Shown: positions 17,166 through 25,896 of the stretch, one piece after another
Layout: every line of letters begins with the position of its first letter
Position numbering within the stretch: the stretch's first letter is position 1
Origin: Grimontia kaedaensis
GTDB lineage: Bacteria; Pseudomonadota; Gammaproteobacteria; Enterobacterales; Vibrionaceae
Assembly: GCF_023746615.1 (NCBI RefSeq)
Contig: NZ_CP082275.1
Location: 1,798,001 to 1,862,000 of the forward strand
Direction of reading: 5' to 3'
Length of the DNA stretch: 64,000 bases
Position numbers and translations under genes: made by a program
The notes under the pieces: model-generated
What the model was told of the DNA's origin: nothing
Databases searched by the model: none
The model's input: only the letters and a program-made list of their open reading frames with translations

Positions 17166-17191
17166 GAAAGCCAGCGTTGTCGCTGGCTTTC
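17166..17191 (+). terminator. Terminator after hrpA
   Basis: A perfect 11-bp stem (GAAAGCCAGCG / CGCTGGCTTTC) with loop TTGT, 50 bases after the hrpA stop. The T-run is short, but the stem is strong. Confidence 0.85.
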
Positions 17192-17455
17192 TCACCTTTT
17201 GCCGCTATGGCAACATTCCTTCATACAGGTGATGACAAACGGCAAGCATATGCCTTTTCCACCGACCACATGCAGGTTGCGCACGAAAGGAAGAATGCGC
17301 AGTTTGTAGACTGATAAAGCTAACTTACTGAAAAAATATAATTAATCGTTTCAGATAAGGCTCTGGCACGAATTTTGGTATGACATAAATGGGATTAGCC
17401 GATTTGCATTGCTCGGCACGCATTTTTTAATCACATACCATTTACGGGGAATGTT
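17192..17455. other. Leader region of the L,D-transpeptidase gene
   Basis: No credible ORF of its own in about 260 bases. It contains a sigma-54-like promoter element at 17364-17379 and an AT-rich stretch before it. The Shine-Dalgarno of the next gene (ACGGGGAATGTT) is at its end. Confidence 0.5.
17364..17379 (+). promoter_or_regulatory. Sigma-54-like promoter element
   Basis: TGGCACGAATTTTGGT agrees with the -24/-12 consensus TGGCACGNNNNTTGCW at every fixed position except the C of the -12 GC, which is G. Spacing between the GG and -12 elements is correct. A start near 17390 would leave a ~65-base leader before the gene. The changed -12 base weakens the call. Confidence 0.4.
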
Positions 17456-18067
17456 ATGTTTAAGGCGTTGAAAGCGACTTTTGCGCTCATTTTATTACTG
17501 TTTTCTGCGAACGTATTCGCAGCCATTCTGCCAGATGCACAGTCCATGTATCGGCAACTTAGCCTCTCTGACGAGGTATCTTTCGACAAATTCCAGAAAG
17601 CCTACAATCACTTCCGCACACACAGAACAGGAAAATCTGTTTTCACTCTCATTGACTACGGCAAACCTTCTTCAGAAAAACGTTTTTGGGTCGTTGATGC
17701 AGAAAAACGCAAGGTGCTGTTCGCTTCTTATGTCTCTCATGGCAAGAACAGCGGCTCGCTATACGCGAAGAAATTTTCTAACGTGGTGAATTCGCGCCAA
17801 ACCTCTATCGGCGTGTTCCGTGCTGCGGAGACTTACTATGGGAAACACGGTTACTCATTGCGTCTCGATGGTTTGTCTAAAGGTGTGAACGACAACGCAC
17901 GTCGCCGAGCGATAGTGATCCATGGAGCGGCGTATGCTCATCCGAAAGTGATTGCGAAAACAGGTCAGCTGGGTCGCAGTTGGGGTTGTCCGGCGCTACC
18001 AAATTACTTGTCGAAGAAAGTGATCAATACCATCAAGAACGGCACTTATATTTACGCCTTTGCTTGA
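17456..18067 (+). CDS. Murein L,D-transpeptidase family protein
   Basis: A 203-residue exported protein with an N-terminal signal peptide (ALKATFALILLLFSANVFA-A). The body is a YkuD_2-type catalytic domain: FWVVDAEKRKVLF...VSHGKNSG, then the paired motifs IVIHGAAYAHP and GRSWGCPALP, with the His and the Cys of SWGCPAL as predicted catalytic residues. Such enzymes cross-link or edit peptidoglycan in the periplasm, or attach proteins to it. The gene is monocistronic, with a sigma-54-like element upstream and a terminator downstream. Confidence 0.87.
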   Translation: MFKALKATFALILLLFSANVFAAILPDAQSMYRQLSLSDEVSFDKFQKAYNHFRTHRTGKSVFTLIDYGKPSSEKRFWVVDAEKRKVLFASYVSHGKNSGSLYAKKFSNVVNSRQTSIGVFRAAETYYGKHGYSLRLDGLSKGVNDNARRRAIVIHGAAYAHPKVIAKTGQLGRSWGCPALPNYLSKKVINTIKNGTYIYAFA

Positions 18068-18087
18068 TGTTTAAATACGAATTTAAG

Positions 18088-18121
18088 AACGGCGCATTCA
18101 GACGAATGCGCCGTTTTTTTG
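18088..18121 (+). terminator. Terminator after the L,D-transpeptidase gene
   Basis: A perfect 12-bp stem (AACGGCGCATTC / GAATGCGCCGTT) with loop AGAC is followed by a run of T's. Confidence 0.93.
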
Positions 18122-18243
18122 TTTGTACCTGCAACAACAGAATGAGATTTTGACGAGACATCTCAAATCGCTTATTCAAACTGGTATTCGAGTGAGCGGG
18201 AGGAAAAATGGATTCAACCTCTTGAAATTATGGTGTCGATGCC

Positions 18244-19101
18244 ATGAAACCTGCTCCATTGCTTTTAGCCCTCAGTTTAGGTCTGACAACCAGTCAGCAT
18301 GTCCATGCCACCACTTGCTTGCATTATAAGCCTCAGCTCGCGATCCCGTTTGAAGAGTCTGAAATTAGTCACTGGGAAAATTATGTGTTCAGTGAAAAGC
18401 TCGATGGTATTCGAGCTTACTGGAGCGGCCAGTATCTTTTTACCCGTCAAGGCAAACTGATCTATGCGCCGAAATGGTTTATTGATGCGCTACCCGAAAT
18501 ACCACTGGAAGGTGAACTATGGATCGGTCGTAACAGCTTTGAAGAAACCATGGCGGCGGTGATGGATGGCAAACCTGATGACAAAGAGTGGGGGAAGGTG
18601 AAATTTATGGTCTTCGACCTTCCTGCCAGCCTGGATAGCTTTGATGTTCGCTACAAGCAGTTTAAGAGCATGGCGCAAGGACTGAACATTCCTCATCTTG
18701 ATTTTGTTGAACACAAACCTGTTGAAAGCAAAGCATCACTGTTGGAAATACTAGAGACAATCAATGATGCAGGCGGTGAAGGTTTGATGCTGAGAAAGCT
18801 AAGCGGAATTTATCAGGCCGGGCGTTCGGCAAATGTCATCAAAATGAAAGTGGCTGATGATGCAGAAGCAGAAGTGATCGGGTATGTAGACGGCAAAGGA
18901 AAACATGAAGGCCGGATGGGCGCATTAGTAGTGAGAATGTCCAATGGGAAGGAGTTTAAAATCGGCACAGGCTTTTCTGATTTTCAACGGGAAAACCCGC
19001 CAGAGCTGGGTGAGCTGATCACATATCGGCACAACGGTTTCACCAAAAATGGCATTCCAAAGTTTGCGCGTTTTATGAGAGTAGATACCAGTAAGCAATA
19101 A
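18244..19101 (+). CDS. Exported ATP-dependent DNA ligase
   Basis: A 285-residue minimal ATP-dependent ligase (Lig E type), with only adenylation and OB-fold domains. Motif I is EKLDGIRAYW, with Lys52 as the nucleotidyl acceptor; motif III is VKFMVFDLP, motif IV GGEGLMLR and motif V NVIKMK. The N-terminus (KPAPLLLALSLGLTTSQHVHA-T) is a signal peptide, so a periplasmic location is predicted, as proposed for Lig E of other competent gammaproteobacteria. It would seal nicks in extracellular or incoming DNA. The housekeeping NAD-dependent ligase is a different gene, not in this window. Confidence 0.9.
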   Translation: MKPAPLLLALSLGLTTSQHVHATTCLHYKPQLAIPFEESEISHWENYVFSEKLDGIRAYWSGQYLFTRQGKLIYAPKWFIDALPEIPLEGELWIGRNSFEETMAAVMDGKPDDKEWGKVKFMVFDLPASLDSFDVRYKQFKSMAQGLNIPHLDFVEHKPVESKASLLEILETINDAGGEGLMLRKLSGIYQAGRSANVIKMKVADDAEAEVIGYVDGKGKHEGRMGALVVRMSNGKEFKIGTGFSDFQRENPPELGELITYRHNGFTKNGIPKFARFMRVDTSKQ

Positions 19102-19214
19102 CTTTATTCACCGTGTATACAGTTAATGTTATGGGTCACATTTTGCATATTCCTATTGGCGAATAACTGAATCGTCTCAAAAACTTATTGGAAGAGTGTT
19201 TTGAGGAGATTGCT

Positions 19215-20213
19215 ATGGGAAAGAATCGTCGTCCTACCATGAGTGACGTGGCCGAGCGCGTTGGCGTCACTAAAATGACCGTCAGTCGCTACCTCAAACA
19301 TCCACAAAAAGTTGCCAAGAAAACAGGCGAGAAAATCCAGATCGCTCTCGATGATTTAGGATACATCCCAAACCGGGTGCCAGATATTCTTTCTAACCGC
19401 AGCAGTAAAACGCTCGGCGTCATCCTTCCTTCTCTTCGTCATCCTGTTTTCCAGCAAGTGATCGCTGGTATAGAAGCCATTACAGAAGAAAACGGTTACC
19501 AGGTTATGCTGGCTCATGGTGGCTATGAGGCAGAGATTGAACAGCAACGTATTGAGTCTTTGCTTTCGTTCAATGTGGACGGGTTGATCTTGGCTGACAA
19601 CGACCATACCGAGAAATCTCTGAAAATGATTCATACCGCGGGTATCCCTTATATCGAAATCATGGATGCGACGGAAACTGAAACAGCCCAAAGCGTTGGA
19701 ATCGATAACGAACTGGCGGCATTTTCTATGGTCACCCTGATGGTTGAAAGAGGCTTCGAACACATTGTTTGTCTGAATGTGAAAAAGGGGATTCGAACCT
19801 CAAGCAAGCTTCAAGGCTATGTTGACGCAATGGAAGACGCCGGACTGACGCCAAGGAGTATTACCGCCAAGGCGGAATCCTCAGTGTCCTTGGCCCGTAA
19901 AATGACGACTAAGGTATTGGAACGCTACCCGGATACCGATGCTTTCTTCTGCACCGATGATGAGCTGGCTGCAGGTGTATTGATTGAGTGCCAAAATCAG
20001 GGGTTGTCGGTTCCAGAGCAAATTGGCATTGCCGGTATTCATGCACTTGATATCGGGCAGTCTATGATGCCGAAATTGGCCAGTGTCATTACGCCTGATA
20101 GAGAAACTGGCGAACATGCTGCACTGGCTTTATTCAGTCAAATTCATGGGACCCAAATTGACATGGAGCCGCTGGGCTTTGATATTGATGAAGGTGAGAG
20201 CCTTAGCTTATAA
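19215..20213 (+). CDS. LacI-family transcriptional regulator
   Basis: A 332-residue repressor-type regulator. The N-terminal helix-turn-helix is TMSDVAERVGVTKMTVSRYL, followed by the hinge (LGYIPNRVPDIL) and a periplasmic-binding-protein-like effector domain. It resembles the gluconate repressor GntR branch of LacI proteins. ATG 19215 follows TTGAGGAGAT and is preferred to 19188. It is convergent with the sugar-acid catabolic operon (ending at 20236), so it probably senses a sugar acid of that pathway, although no operator for it was recognised. Confidence 0.88.
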   Translation: MGKNRRPTMSDVAERVGVTKMTVSRYLKHPQKVAKKTGEKIQIALDDLGYIPNRVPDILSNRSSKTLGVILPSLRHPVFQQVIAGIEAITEENGYQVMLAHGGYEAEIEQQRIESLLSFNVDGLILADNDHTEKSLKMIHTAGIPYIEIMDATETETAQSVGIDNELAAFSMVTLMVERGFEHIVCLNVKKGIRTSSKLQGYVDAMEDAGLTPRSITAKAESSVSLARKMTTKVLERYPDTDAFFCTDDELAAGVLIECQNQGLSVPEQIGIAGIHALDIGQSMMPKLASVITPDRETGEHAALALFSQIHGTQIDMEPLGFDIDEGESLSL

Positions 20214-20254
20214 ACAACCTAAACGGCCTGAAAAATCATGTTGTTTGGGTGTAT
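20212..20254. repeat. Palindromic repeat, copy C
   Basis: AAACAAC (20212-20218) and GTTGTTT (20240-20246) form the arms, and the right side continues TTGTTTGGGTGTAT like copies A (34060) and B (43281). It sits exactly between the convergent LacI and SMP-30 genes and supplies the last codons and stop of the SMP-30 gene. It can fold as a hairpin and may terminate both. Confidence 0.6.
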
Positions 20255-21141
20255 TGGATTCCCTGCGTATTCAGTTTGATACCATAAAGTGACGTTGTTG
20301 CAGTGATGAACAGGTAGGACTGATCGTTACCGCCAAAAGTGCAGTTACTGACCCGCTCAGGTACGGGTATTAATCCAAGTTTCTCGCCGGTTGGTGTAAA
20401 AACGGCAATTCCTTCATCGCAGCTGCAGAAGATGTTCCCTTGAATGTCTACCCGAAACCCATCTGGGATCCCTGGCTCGACAATACAGAGGGTATCCCCT
20501 TTACCGAGTGAACCGTCTTCTTCGACAGTAAACTGGCGGATTTCGCGTCTGCCCTTGGTGGGAAATTCGACTATCGACATATCGGCTACGTACAGCGTCT
20601 GTTCATCCGGCGAGAAAGCGAGGCCATTCGGCCTCTGCACGTCCGTCGTCATGATATCCAGTTCACCTGTTCCCGGGTCGAAGCGATAAACGTAACATCC
20701 AATCATCTGGCTTTGTGCCTGAAATCCCTCGTCATTCCCTAAAATCCCATATGGTGGATCCGTAAACCAAATGCTGCCATCTCGCTTAACCACGACGTCA
20801 TTTGGGCTGTTCAATCTTTTTCCATCAAAGTTATCAACGAGAATAGTGCTGACGCCGTCTGCTGTCGTTTTGCTGATGCAGCGCCTACCATGTTCGCAAC
20901 TGATAAGATTGCCATCTGAGTCAAGATAATTCCCGTTTGAAAAATGGGAGTAGTCCTTTTCTATTGTGAGGCCATCCGCTTCACTCCATCGATAGAGTTT
21001 GCAACCTTTGACATCACTAAAAAGTACCGCATTGGTTTTCCTCAGCCAGACTGGGCCTTCTGCCCATATTACGCCTGAGCAAAGTTTTTGCGGTGTATTT
21101 CCTTCAGCGAAAATATCATCGAAATGAATGGTGTAATCCAT
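20236..21141 (-). CDS. SMP-30/gluconolactonase-family lactonase
   Basis: A 301-residue cytoplasmic six-bladed beta-propeller of the SMP-30 family. Metal-site residues are visible in WAEGPVW (Glu), NSPNDVVV (Asn), RPNGLAFSPDE (Asn) and IPDGFRVD (Asp). These enzymes open aldonolactones to aldonic acids. No signal peptide. It is the last gene of the leftward sugar-acid operon, 24 bases after the aldehyde dehydrogenase. Its extreme C-terminus (QYTQTT) is encoded by palindromic repeat copy C. Confidence 0.88.
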   Translation of the reverse strand: MDYTIHFDDIFAEGNTPQKLCSGVIWAEGPVWLRKTNAVLFSDVKGCKLYRWSEADGLTIEKDYSHFSNGNYLDSDGNLISCEHGRRCISKTTADGVSTILVDNFDGKRLNSPNDVVVKRDGSIWFTDPPYGILGNDEGFQAQSQMIGCYVYRFDPGTGELDIMTTDVQRPNGLAFSPDEQTLYVADMSIVEFPTKGRREIRQFTVEEDGSLGKGDTLCIVEPGIPDGFRVDIQGNIFCSCDEGIAVFTPTGEKLGLIPVPERVSNCTFGGNDQSYLFITATTSLYGIKLNTQGIQYTQTT

Positions 21142-21165
21142 GAAGCACTATCCTGATTCTTTATT

Positions 21166-22740
21166 TTATTCTGGCTGACCATCTATCGTTCTACTGACAT
21201 TCAGTGGGTTATCTGCTTTCAACTCGTCAGGCAGAAAAGCCTCTGGAACGTTTTGATAACAGACAGGACGGACAAACCTATCAATCGCGAGTGTACCCAC
21301 AGATGTGGTTTGACTGTTCGATGTTGAAGGATAAGGACCGCCGTGAACCATCGCACTCGATACCTCAACCCCAGTGGGGAAGCCGTTAAACAGGATTCGC
21401 CCAACTTTGAGCTCCATCGCTGACACGATGCCATGAACACACTCAGTGTCATCATCAGAACCAGCATGCACAGTGCCCGTCAGTTGACCTTCAAGGCGTT
21501 TAATAACTTGGATCATATCTGTTGTGTTCTTACAGATAACCAGCATGGAAAAAGCCCCAAATACCTCTGCATGTAGGCTTTCGTCTTCCAGGAAGGCTCT
21601 GCTGGATACTTCGATAAACGCGGGCTGACAACTGTTTGGGCTGTCTGCTTTTCCCTCGACGATTACGTTCACCTTTGAGTGACCCATCATTGTGTTTCGC
21701 GCACTGTCGTAATGTTTAAAGATATTACTCGTCAGCATGGTCCCAGCACTACAGTCCATAAGTTGCCGCTTTACTTGTTCAACAAACAGAGACAACGAGG
21801 GGCTAGGAGTTGCGAGTATCAAGCCTGGGTTGGTACAAAATTGTCCCGCACCCATCGTCAAAGATGCGGCAAACTGATTAGCTAAACCTTCAGGGTCTGC
21901 TTCAAGAGCTTTCGGCATCAACACCACTGGGTTAATACTGCTCATCTCTGCGTAGACTGGAATAGGCTCCTTTCTTGATTGTGCTGTTTGCATCAAAGCC
22001 AGACCAGCAGCTTGAGAGCCGGTGAATCCAACGGCTTTCACATTAGGGTGAGCAACAAGCTCATGTGCGATGGAGTTTCCATTGGCAAACACCAAAGAGA
22101 AAGTCCCGGGGTGTAACTCACATGATTTAACTGCCTCTGCGATACATCGCCCAACTAATTCGGATACTCCCATGTGTGCCGGATGTCCTTTTACAATGAC
22201 TGGGCATCCAGCCGCCAATGCTGATGCGGTATCACCCCCTGCAACAGAAAAAGCAAGTGGAAAGTTACTGGAACCAAAAACAACCACTGGTCCTAAAGGC
22301 AGCTTCGTCATACCAAGGTATGGGCGGGGAAGTGGGTTTCTATCGGGCAGAGCAGAGTCAATTCTGACATTCTGCCAACTGCCACTTTCAAGAACATCTG
22401 CAAAGAGGTTCAACTGCGAACAGGTCCTTCCTCTTTCACCCACTAGCCTTGCTAGCGGTAAACCTGTTTCCAAAGTGCCCCGTTCTATAAGTTCGTCACC
22501 GAGCGACATGATGTTTTCAGCTATTTTTCGTAGAAATCTCGCCCTATGTTTCGGTGATGTGTGCCGATAACTTTCGAATGCTTTATCTGCTTCTATACAA
22601 GCTCCCATTGCTTGTTCACTGGAGGCACCCGCGAAGGGAGGACTAAAAGGTAAAGCGGTCGTAGGATTGATTGAATACATCTGACCGGTTTGGCCATTGA
22701 CTTCTTCGCCAGCAATAAACATTACACCGTTTACAGACAT
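21166..22740 (-). CDS. Aldehyde dehydrogenase, ketoglutarate semialdehyde type
   Basis: A 524-residue NAD(P)-dependent aldehyde dehydrogenase. The catalytic cysteine is in AGQFCTNPG, the general base Glu in YAEMSSINP, and the cofactor site includes VVFGSSNFPLAFSVAGGDT. This N-terminal pattern and length are typical of alpha-ketoglutaric semialdehyde dehydrogenases, which make 2-oxoglutarate at the end of non-phosphorylating pentonate and hydroxyproline pathways. The frame opens at 22806, but ATG 22740, 2 bases after the stop of the upstream gene, fits better. With the FAH protein it points to a Weimberg-like route; substrate is inferred. Confidence 0.85.
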   Translation of the reverse strand: MSVNGVMFIAGEEVNGQTGQMYSINPTTALPFSPPFAGASSEQAMGACIEADKAFESYRHTSPKHRARFLRKIAENIMSLGDELIERGTLETGLPLARLVGERGRTCSQLNLFADVLESGSWQNVRIDSALPDRNPLPRPYLGMTKLPLGPVVVFGSSNFPLAFSVAGGDTASALAAGCPVIVKGHPAHMGVSELVGRCIAEAVKSCELHPGTFSLVFANGNSIAHELVAHPNVKAVGFTGSQAAGLALMQTAQSRKEPIPVYAEMSSINPVVLMPKALEADPEGLANQFAASLTMGAGQFCTNPGLILATPSPSLSLFVEQVKRQLMDCSAGTMLTSNIFKHYDSARNTMMGHSKVNVIVEGKADSPNSCQPAFIEVSSRAFLEDESLHAEVFGAFSMLVICKNTTDMIQVIKRLEGQLTGTVHAGSDDDTECVHGIVSAMELKVGRILFNGFPTGVEVSSAMVHGGPYPSTSNSQTTSVGTLAIDRFVRPVCYQNVPEAFLPDELKADNPLNVSRTIDGQPE

Positions 22741-22742
22741 AC

Positions 22743-23693
22743 TCAGACTCCGTTTTGAGTTGAAGAGGATTGAAGGACCATTGAAACGTCGGGCTCCGCG
22801 AGGCAAGAGAATGATCGCTTCACGTTTAAATTATTCGAATCGAGCACTGCAACGGTGTCATTAGTCAATGAAACAAAAACATCACCACTCGTTGGATGGA
22901 AGCTGACAGCAATTGGATCGGCAGGTAAGTCAATTATCCCTATATTTTCGAGTGCTAAGGTAAAAATACTGATGGACTGACCGCCGTAATTGGTGACATA
23001 AAGTTGGTTGCTAGGAGATAGGTAGGCTCTGGTGGGATCGGCCCCTGTGTCTGCCCGCGCAGTCACTTCTAGCGATGTTGTATCAACCGCGACAACTTGG
23101 TTATCAAGGCGGTTGGTCACAAATAGTGTCTTTTCATCACTGGTTAAACAATTACCCTCGGGCTTTTTACCCGGACACATGGCAACGGGCGAAAAGACAG
23201 GGTCCCAAGGTTTAATCTTTGTCACAGTATGGCTGAGAAGGTTCAGACAATAAGCGGAATCACCATCCTTTGTTAATGAAAACAAGTGGGTTTTGAGGCC
23301 ACCAGAAGGCAGCGCTCTATCTGGCGCGGAGGCCGTTCTTGGCGATTCAAAAATGACCATGACATTTTGGGATTCACTCATGGCATAAAGGCGGTCTTGG
23401 TTATCAAGCGCTAAACCGTGAATCCGGTAATATGGCCATGTGCTGATAGTGTGGACGTGCTCTTGAGTTTTCAAATCAATCACAAAAATACTACAACCGC
23501 CATGGTCTTCAGTCACCCCAGAGTTTTGCACGCCATAATGGCCCACATACGCAAACTCTTTTTTTGAATCTACGACAAACTCGTGAGGAAACTGGCCTAC
23601 CTCTATTTGCTTTAAGGCTTCACCGCTTTCTACATCAAAAAAACCAATTGTGTGCGCGCTCTTTTGGTTCAGTAGCAAAATATCTTCATTCAT
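22743..23693 (-). CDS. YVTN-type beta-propeller protein, function unknown
   Basis: A 316-residue protein built of repeated propeller blades (HTIGFFDVESGEALKQIEVG, KTLFVTNRLDNQVVAVDTTS, NQLYVTNYGGQSISIFTLAL). It resembles YVTN/lactonase-like proteins. No signal peptide or membrane segment, so it appears cytoplasmic. It lies in the middle of the catabolic operon, 11 bases from the FAH gene and 2 from the aldehyde dehydrogenase. A second lactonase, a sensor or a scaffold are all possible. No catalytic residue set could be assigned. Confidence 0.75.
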   Translation of the reverse strand: MNEDILLLNQKSAHTIGFFDVESGEALKQIEVGQFPHEFVVDSKKEFAYVGHYGVQNSGVTEDHGGCSIFVIDLKTQEHVHTISTWPYYRIHGLALDNQDRLYAMSESQNVMVIFESPRTASAPDRALPSGGLKTHLFSLTKDGDSAYCLNLLSHTVTKIKPWDPVFSPVAMCPGKKPEGNCLTSDEKTLFVTNRLDNQVVAVDTTSLEVTARADTGADPTRAYLSPSNQLYVTNYGGQSISIFTLALENIGIIDLPADPIAVSFHPTSGDVFVSLTNDTVAVLDSNNLNVKRSFSCLAEPDVSMVLQSSSTQNGV

Positions 23694-23704
23694 GCCTAAT
23701 CCCT

Positions 23705-24715
23705 TTAATACATCACATCAACAATCACAACTGAGTCTGCACTTGGGCTTTCCTGCATCAATTTGTTGCTCAGTGGTCTGCCGAACTCAGGCACTTCAAT
23801 TTCAAACACGTCACCGTCTATCGTCTTTACTGAATCTGCGAAGCTGAGCGTAGACGTACCGAAAAAATGTATATTGACGTCACCGGGATGACGGAAAAGA
23901 CTGTACTTGAAATGATGATGTTCAAGATTACGGATGTTATGGGACATATTGCTCTCGCCTGTCACAAATGGCTTTTCCCAGATGACTTCGCCATTTCTCA
24001 TAATCCTGCTGGTACCTTCAAGACTCTCCGGGATTTCACCAATCAGAAGTTCTGGTCCAAAGCTACAGTTCCGGAGCTTGGAATGCGCTAGCCAGAGGTA
24101 GTTGTGACGCTCGGTGACGTGGTCAGAAAATTCGTTTCCTATCGCAAAGCCTATGCGATGTGGGTTCCCAAGGCTGTCATTAATATATGCGCCTACGAGT
24201 TCGGGCTCTTCCCCTGCATCTTGCGCGAAAGAGGGGGAGGCCATTGCACCAAATGGCATTTGGACAATACTGCCGTTACCCTTATAAAACCATTCGGGTT
24301 GAGAGGCATAACGTGTATTTGTCGCAATACCGTCTTCTATGCCCATCTTGAACATCTTCATGGAGTCCGTCAGTGCCGACTCATCCTGCTGGATTTTGCT
24401 GTGCATGGAAGAGCGTGTGTCCGCACTGCCTAAGTGAGTTAGGCCAGTGCCCGTGACAAAGGCGTGGGCATCGTCCGGATGATGAAAAGGAGGAAGAATC
24501 AGACCTTCATCAATCAGTTGCTGATAGCTGATGGCTTTATCCGACAACAAACCGTCAATCAAGGATGTTAATGGTATTGAGCCTTTTAAAGCCATTAAAG
24601 CTACGTCATAGGTGGTCAGTGTCTTCTTTAGAGGTATCACCTCGTCAGCATTAATAACCTTTGCTAAGCAAGGCCCTTCGTTCGACAGAAATTGGATTAC
24701 ACGATAGTGGGTCAT
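23705..24715 (-). CDS. AraD1/GguC-like FAH-superfamily enzyme
   Basis: A 336-residue protein of the fumarylacetoacetate hydrolase superfamily. The segment FVTGTGLTHLGSADTRSSMH and the acidic metal-site region EEPELVGAYIND...GNEFSDH are typical of AraD1/GguC-like members. Related FAH proteins dehydrate 2-keto-3-deoxy-pentonates to ketoglutarate semialdehyde, and others cleave 2,4-diketo-3-deoxy-aldonates. The ketoglutarate-semialdehyde-type dehydrogenase in the same operon favours the dehydratase role here; that is inference. It is 8 bases downstream of the enolase-superfamily gene. Confidence 0.82.
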   Translation of the reverse strand: MTHYRVIQFLSNEGPCLAKVINADEVIPLKKTLTTYDVALMALKGSIPLTSLIDGLLSDKAISYQQLIDEGLILPPFHHPDDAHAFVTGTGLTHLGSADTRSSMHSKIQQDESALTDSMKMFKMGIEDGIATNTRYASQPEWFYKGNGSIVQMPFGAMASPSFAQDAGEEPELVGAYINDSLGNPHRIGFAIGNEFSDHVTERHNYLWLAHSKLRNCSFGPELLIGEIPESLEGTSRIMRNGEVIWEKPFVTGESNMSHNIRNLEHHHFKYSLFRHPGDVNIHFFGTSTLSFADSVKTIDGDVFEIEVPEFGRPLSNKLMQESPSADSVVIVDVMY

Positions 24716-24723
24716 GTTGGCAC

Positions 24724-25896
24724 CTATCCGATGATATTAAAGTGGTCCAAATATTTGGTTGATATTGACAAGCCCAACCCAGGCATATTGTCATCTAAAT
24801 CCAGATATCCATTGACGGGAGCAGGGTCGCCTTCAAATATGTAGTAGAAGAGTTCGTTACCAACTTCTACATCATGAACAGGGAAGAACTCTGCAATAGG
24901 AGACGCCAGTGTCGACATCGTCAGGTGGTAATTGTGCATTTGCCCCGCGTGAGGAATGACAGGTACGCTATAAACCTCGGCTAAGGCATTAATTTTACGT
25001 GCGGCTGTGATACCACCGACGCGATTGGTATCGTACTGAATGACAGAAATTGCTCTCTTGTCTAACAATTGCTTGAAGCCATGACTGGTAAATTCATGCT
25101 CTCCACCGGAAATCGGGATACTCGTCAACTGATTCAGTTCGGCATAACCGTCGATATCATCTGGGATTACTGGCTCTTCTAACCATCTCGGTTCAAAGCG
25201 CTCAAGTTTTGGCAAGATGCGCTTCGCGTATTCCAGATTCCAACCCATGTAGCATTCCAGCATCAAATCATTGTCGTAACCGATAACTTCCCGAACTGCT
25301 TCAACGGACATTAGGTTCTGTTTAACGCCTTGAGGGCCGTCGTTTGGGCCGTAGCCGAAACGCATTTTCATCATGTTGAAGCCCTGATCCAGATAAGACT
25401 GCGCTTCTCTTTGCATTTCATCTAAGTCAGTTCGGTACAGCTTTGAGGCATAAACAGGGATTTTTTCCTTCGTTCTTCCTCCAAGCAGTTTAAATACCGG
25501 TTTATTCGTGGCTTTGCCCATGACATCCCATATGGCGATATCAATGGCAGAAATGGCGGCCATACCGATTCCTTTGCGCCCCCAAGCAATGGTGGAGCGA
25601 TACATGCTTTGCCAAATATGCTCGTAGTCAAAAGGATCATGACCGATGACAAGTGGAGCCAGGTAATGGTCAATGATGTTTTTAGCGATGCGCGGTGCCA
25701 AGGCGACATTACCGATGCCGACAATACCGGTATCTGTTTGTATCTCCACTACCGCCCAATCATGAAAGCGGAATGTGCCCATTGAATCGCCTGAACGCCA
25801 AAGCATATCTGTTGCGTTCGAACAGAAGTTAGACGCGGGTGGAACAGTGTGACCCTTCCACTCGAAAACTCGGGTTTTTATCGATGTAATTTTCAT
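24724..25896 (-). CDS. Enolase-superfamily sugar-acid dehydratase
   Basis: A 390-residue member of the mandelate racemase subgroup, closest in my reading to L-rhamnonate-dehydratase-like enzymes (MMKMRFGYGPNDGPQG). Metal ligands are expected in LMLECYMGWN, WLEEPVIP and SGGEHEF, and the catalytic His in VIPHAGQMH. It would convert an aldonate to the 2-keto-3-deoxy sugar acid. Its first 4 bases overlap the end of the PdxA-like gene, so the two are translationally coupled. The exact sugar acid cannot be read from sequence. Confidence 0.85.
   Translation of the reverse strand: MKITSIKTRVFEWKGHTVPPASNFCSNATDMLWRSGDSMGTFRFHDWAVVEIQTDTGIVGIGNVALAPRIAKNIIDHYLAPLVIGHDPFDYEHIWQSMYRSTIAWGRKGIGMAAISAIDIAIWDVMGKATNKPVFKLLGGRTKEKIPVYASKLYRTDLDEMQREAQSYLDQGFNMMKMRFGYGPNDGPQGVKQNLMSVEAVREVIGYDNDLMLECYMGWNLEYAKRILPKLERFEPRWLEEPVIPDDIDGYAELNQLTSIPISGGEHEFTSHGFKQLLDKRAISVIQYDTNRVGGITAARKINALAEVYSVPVIPHAGQMHNYHLTMSTLASPIAEFFPVHDVEVGNELFYYIFEGDPAPVNGYLDLDDNMPGLGLSISTKYLDHFNIIG

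Noticed and set aside
19786..19806. GGATTCGAACC resembling a tRNA T-arm
   Set aside because: It lies within the LacI coding sequence and no cloverleaf can be drawn around it.
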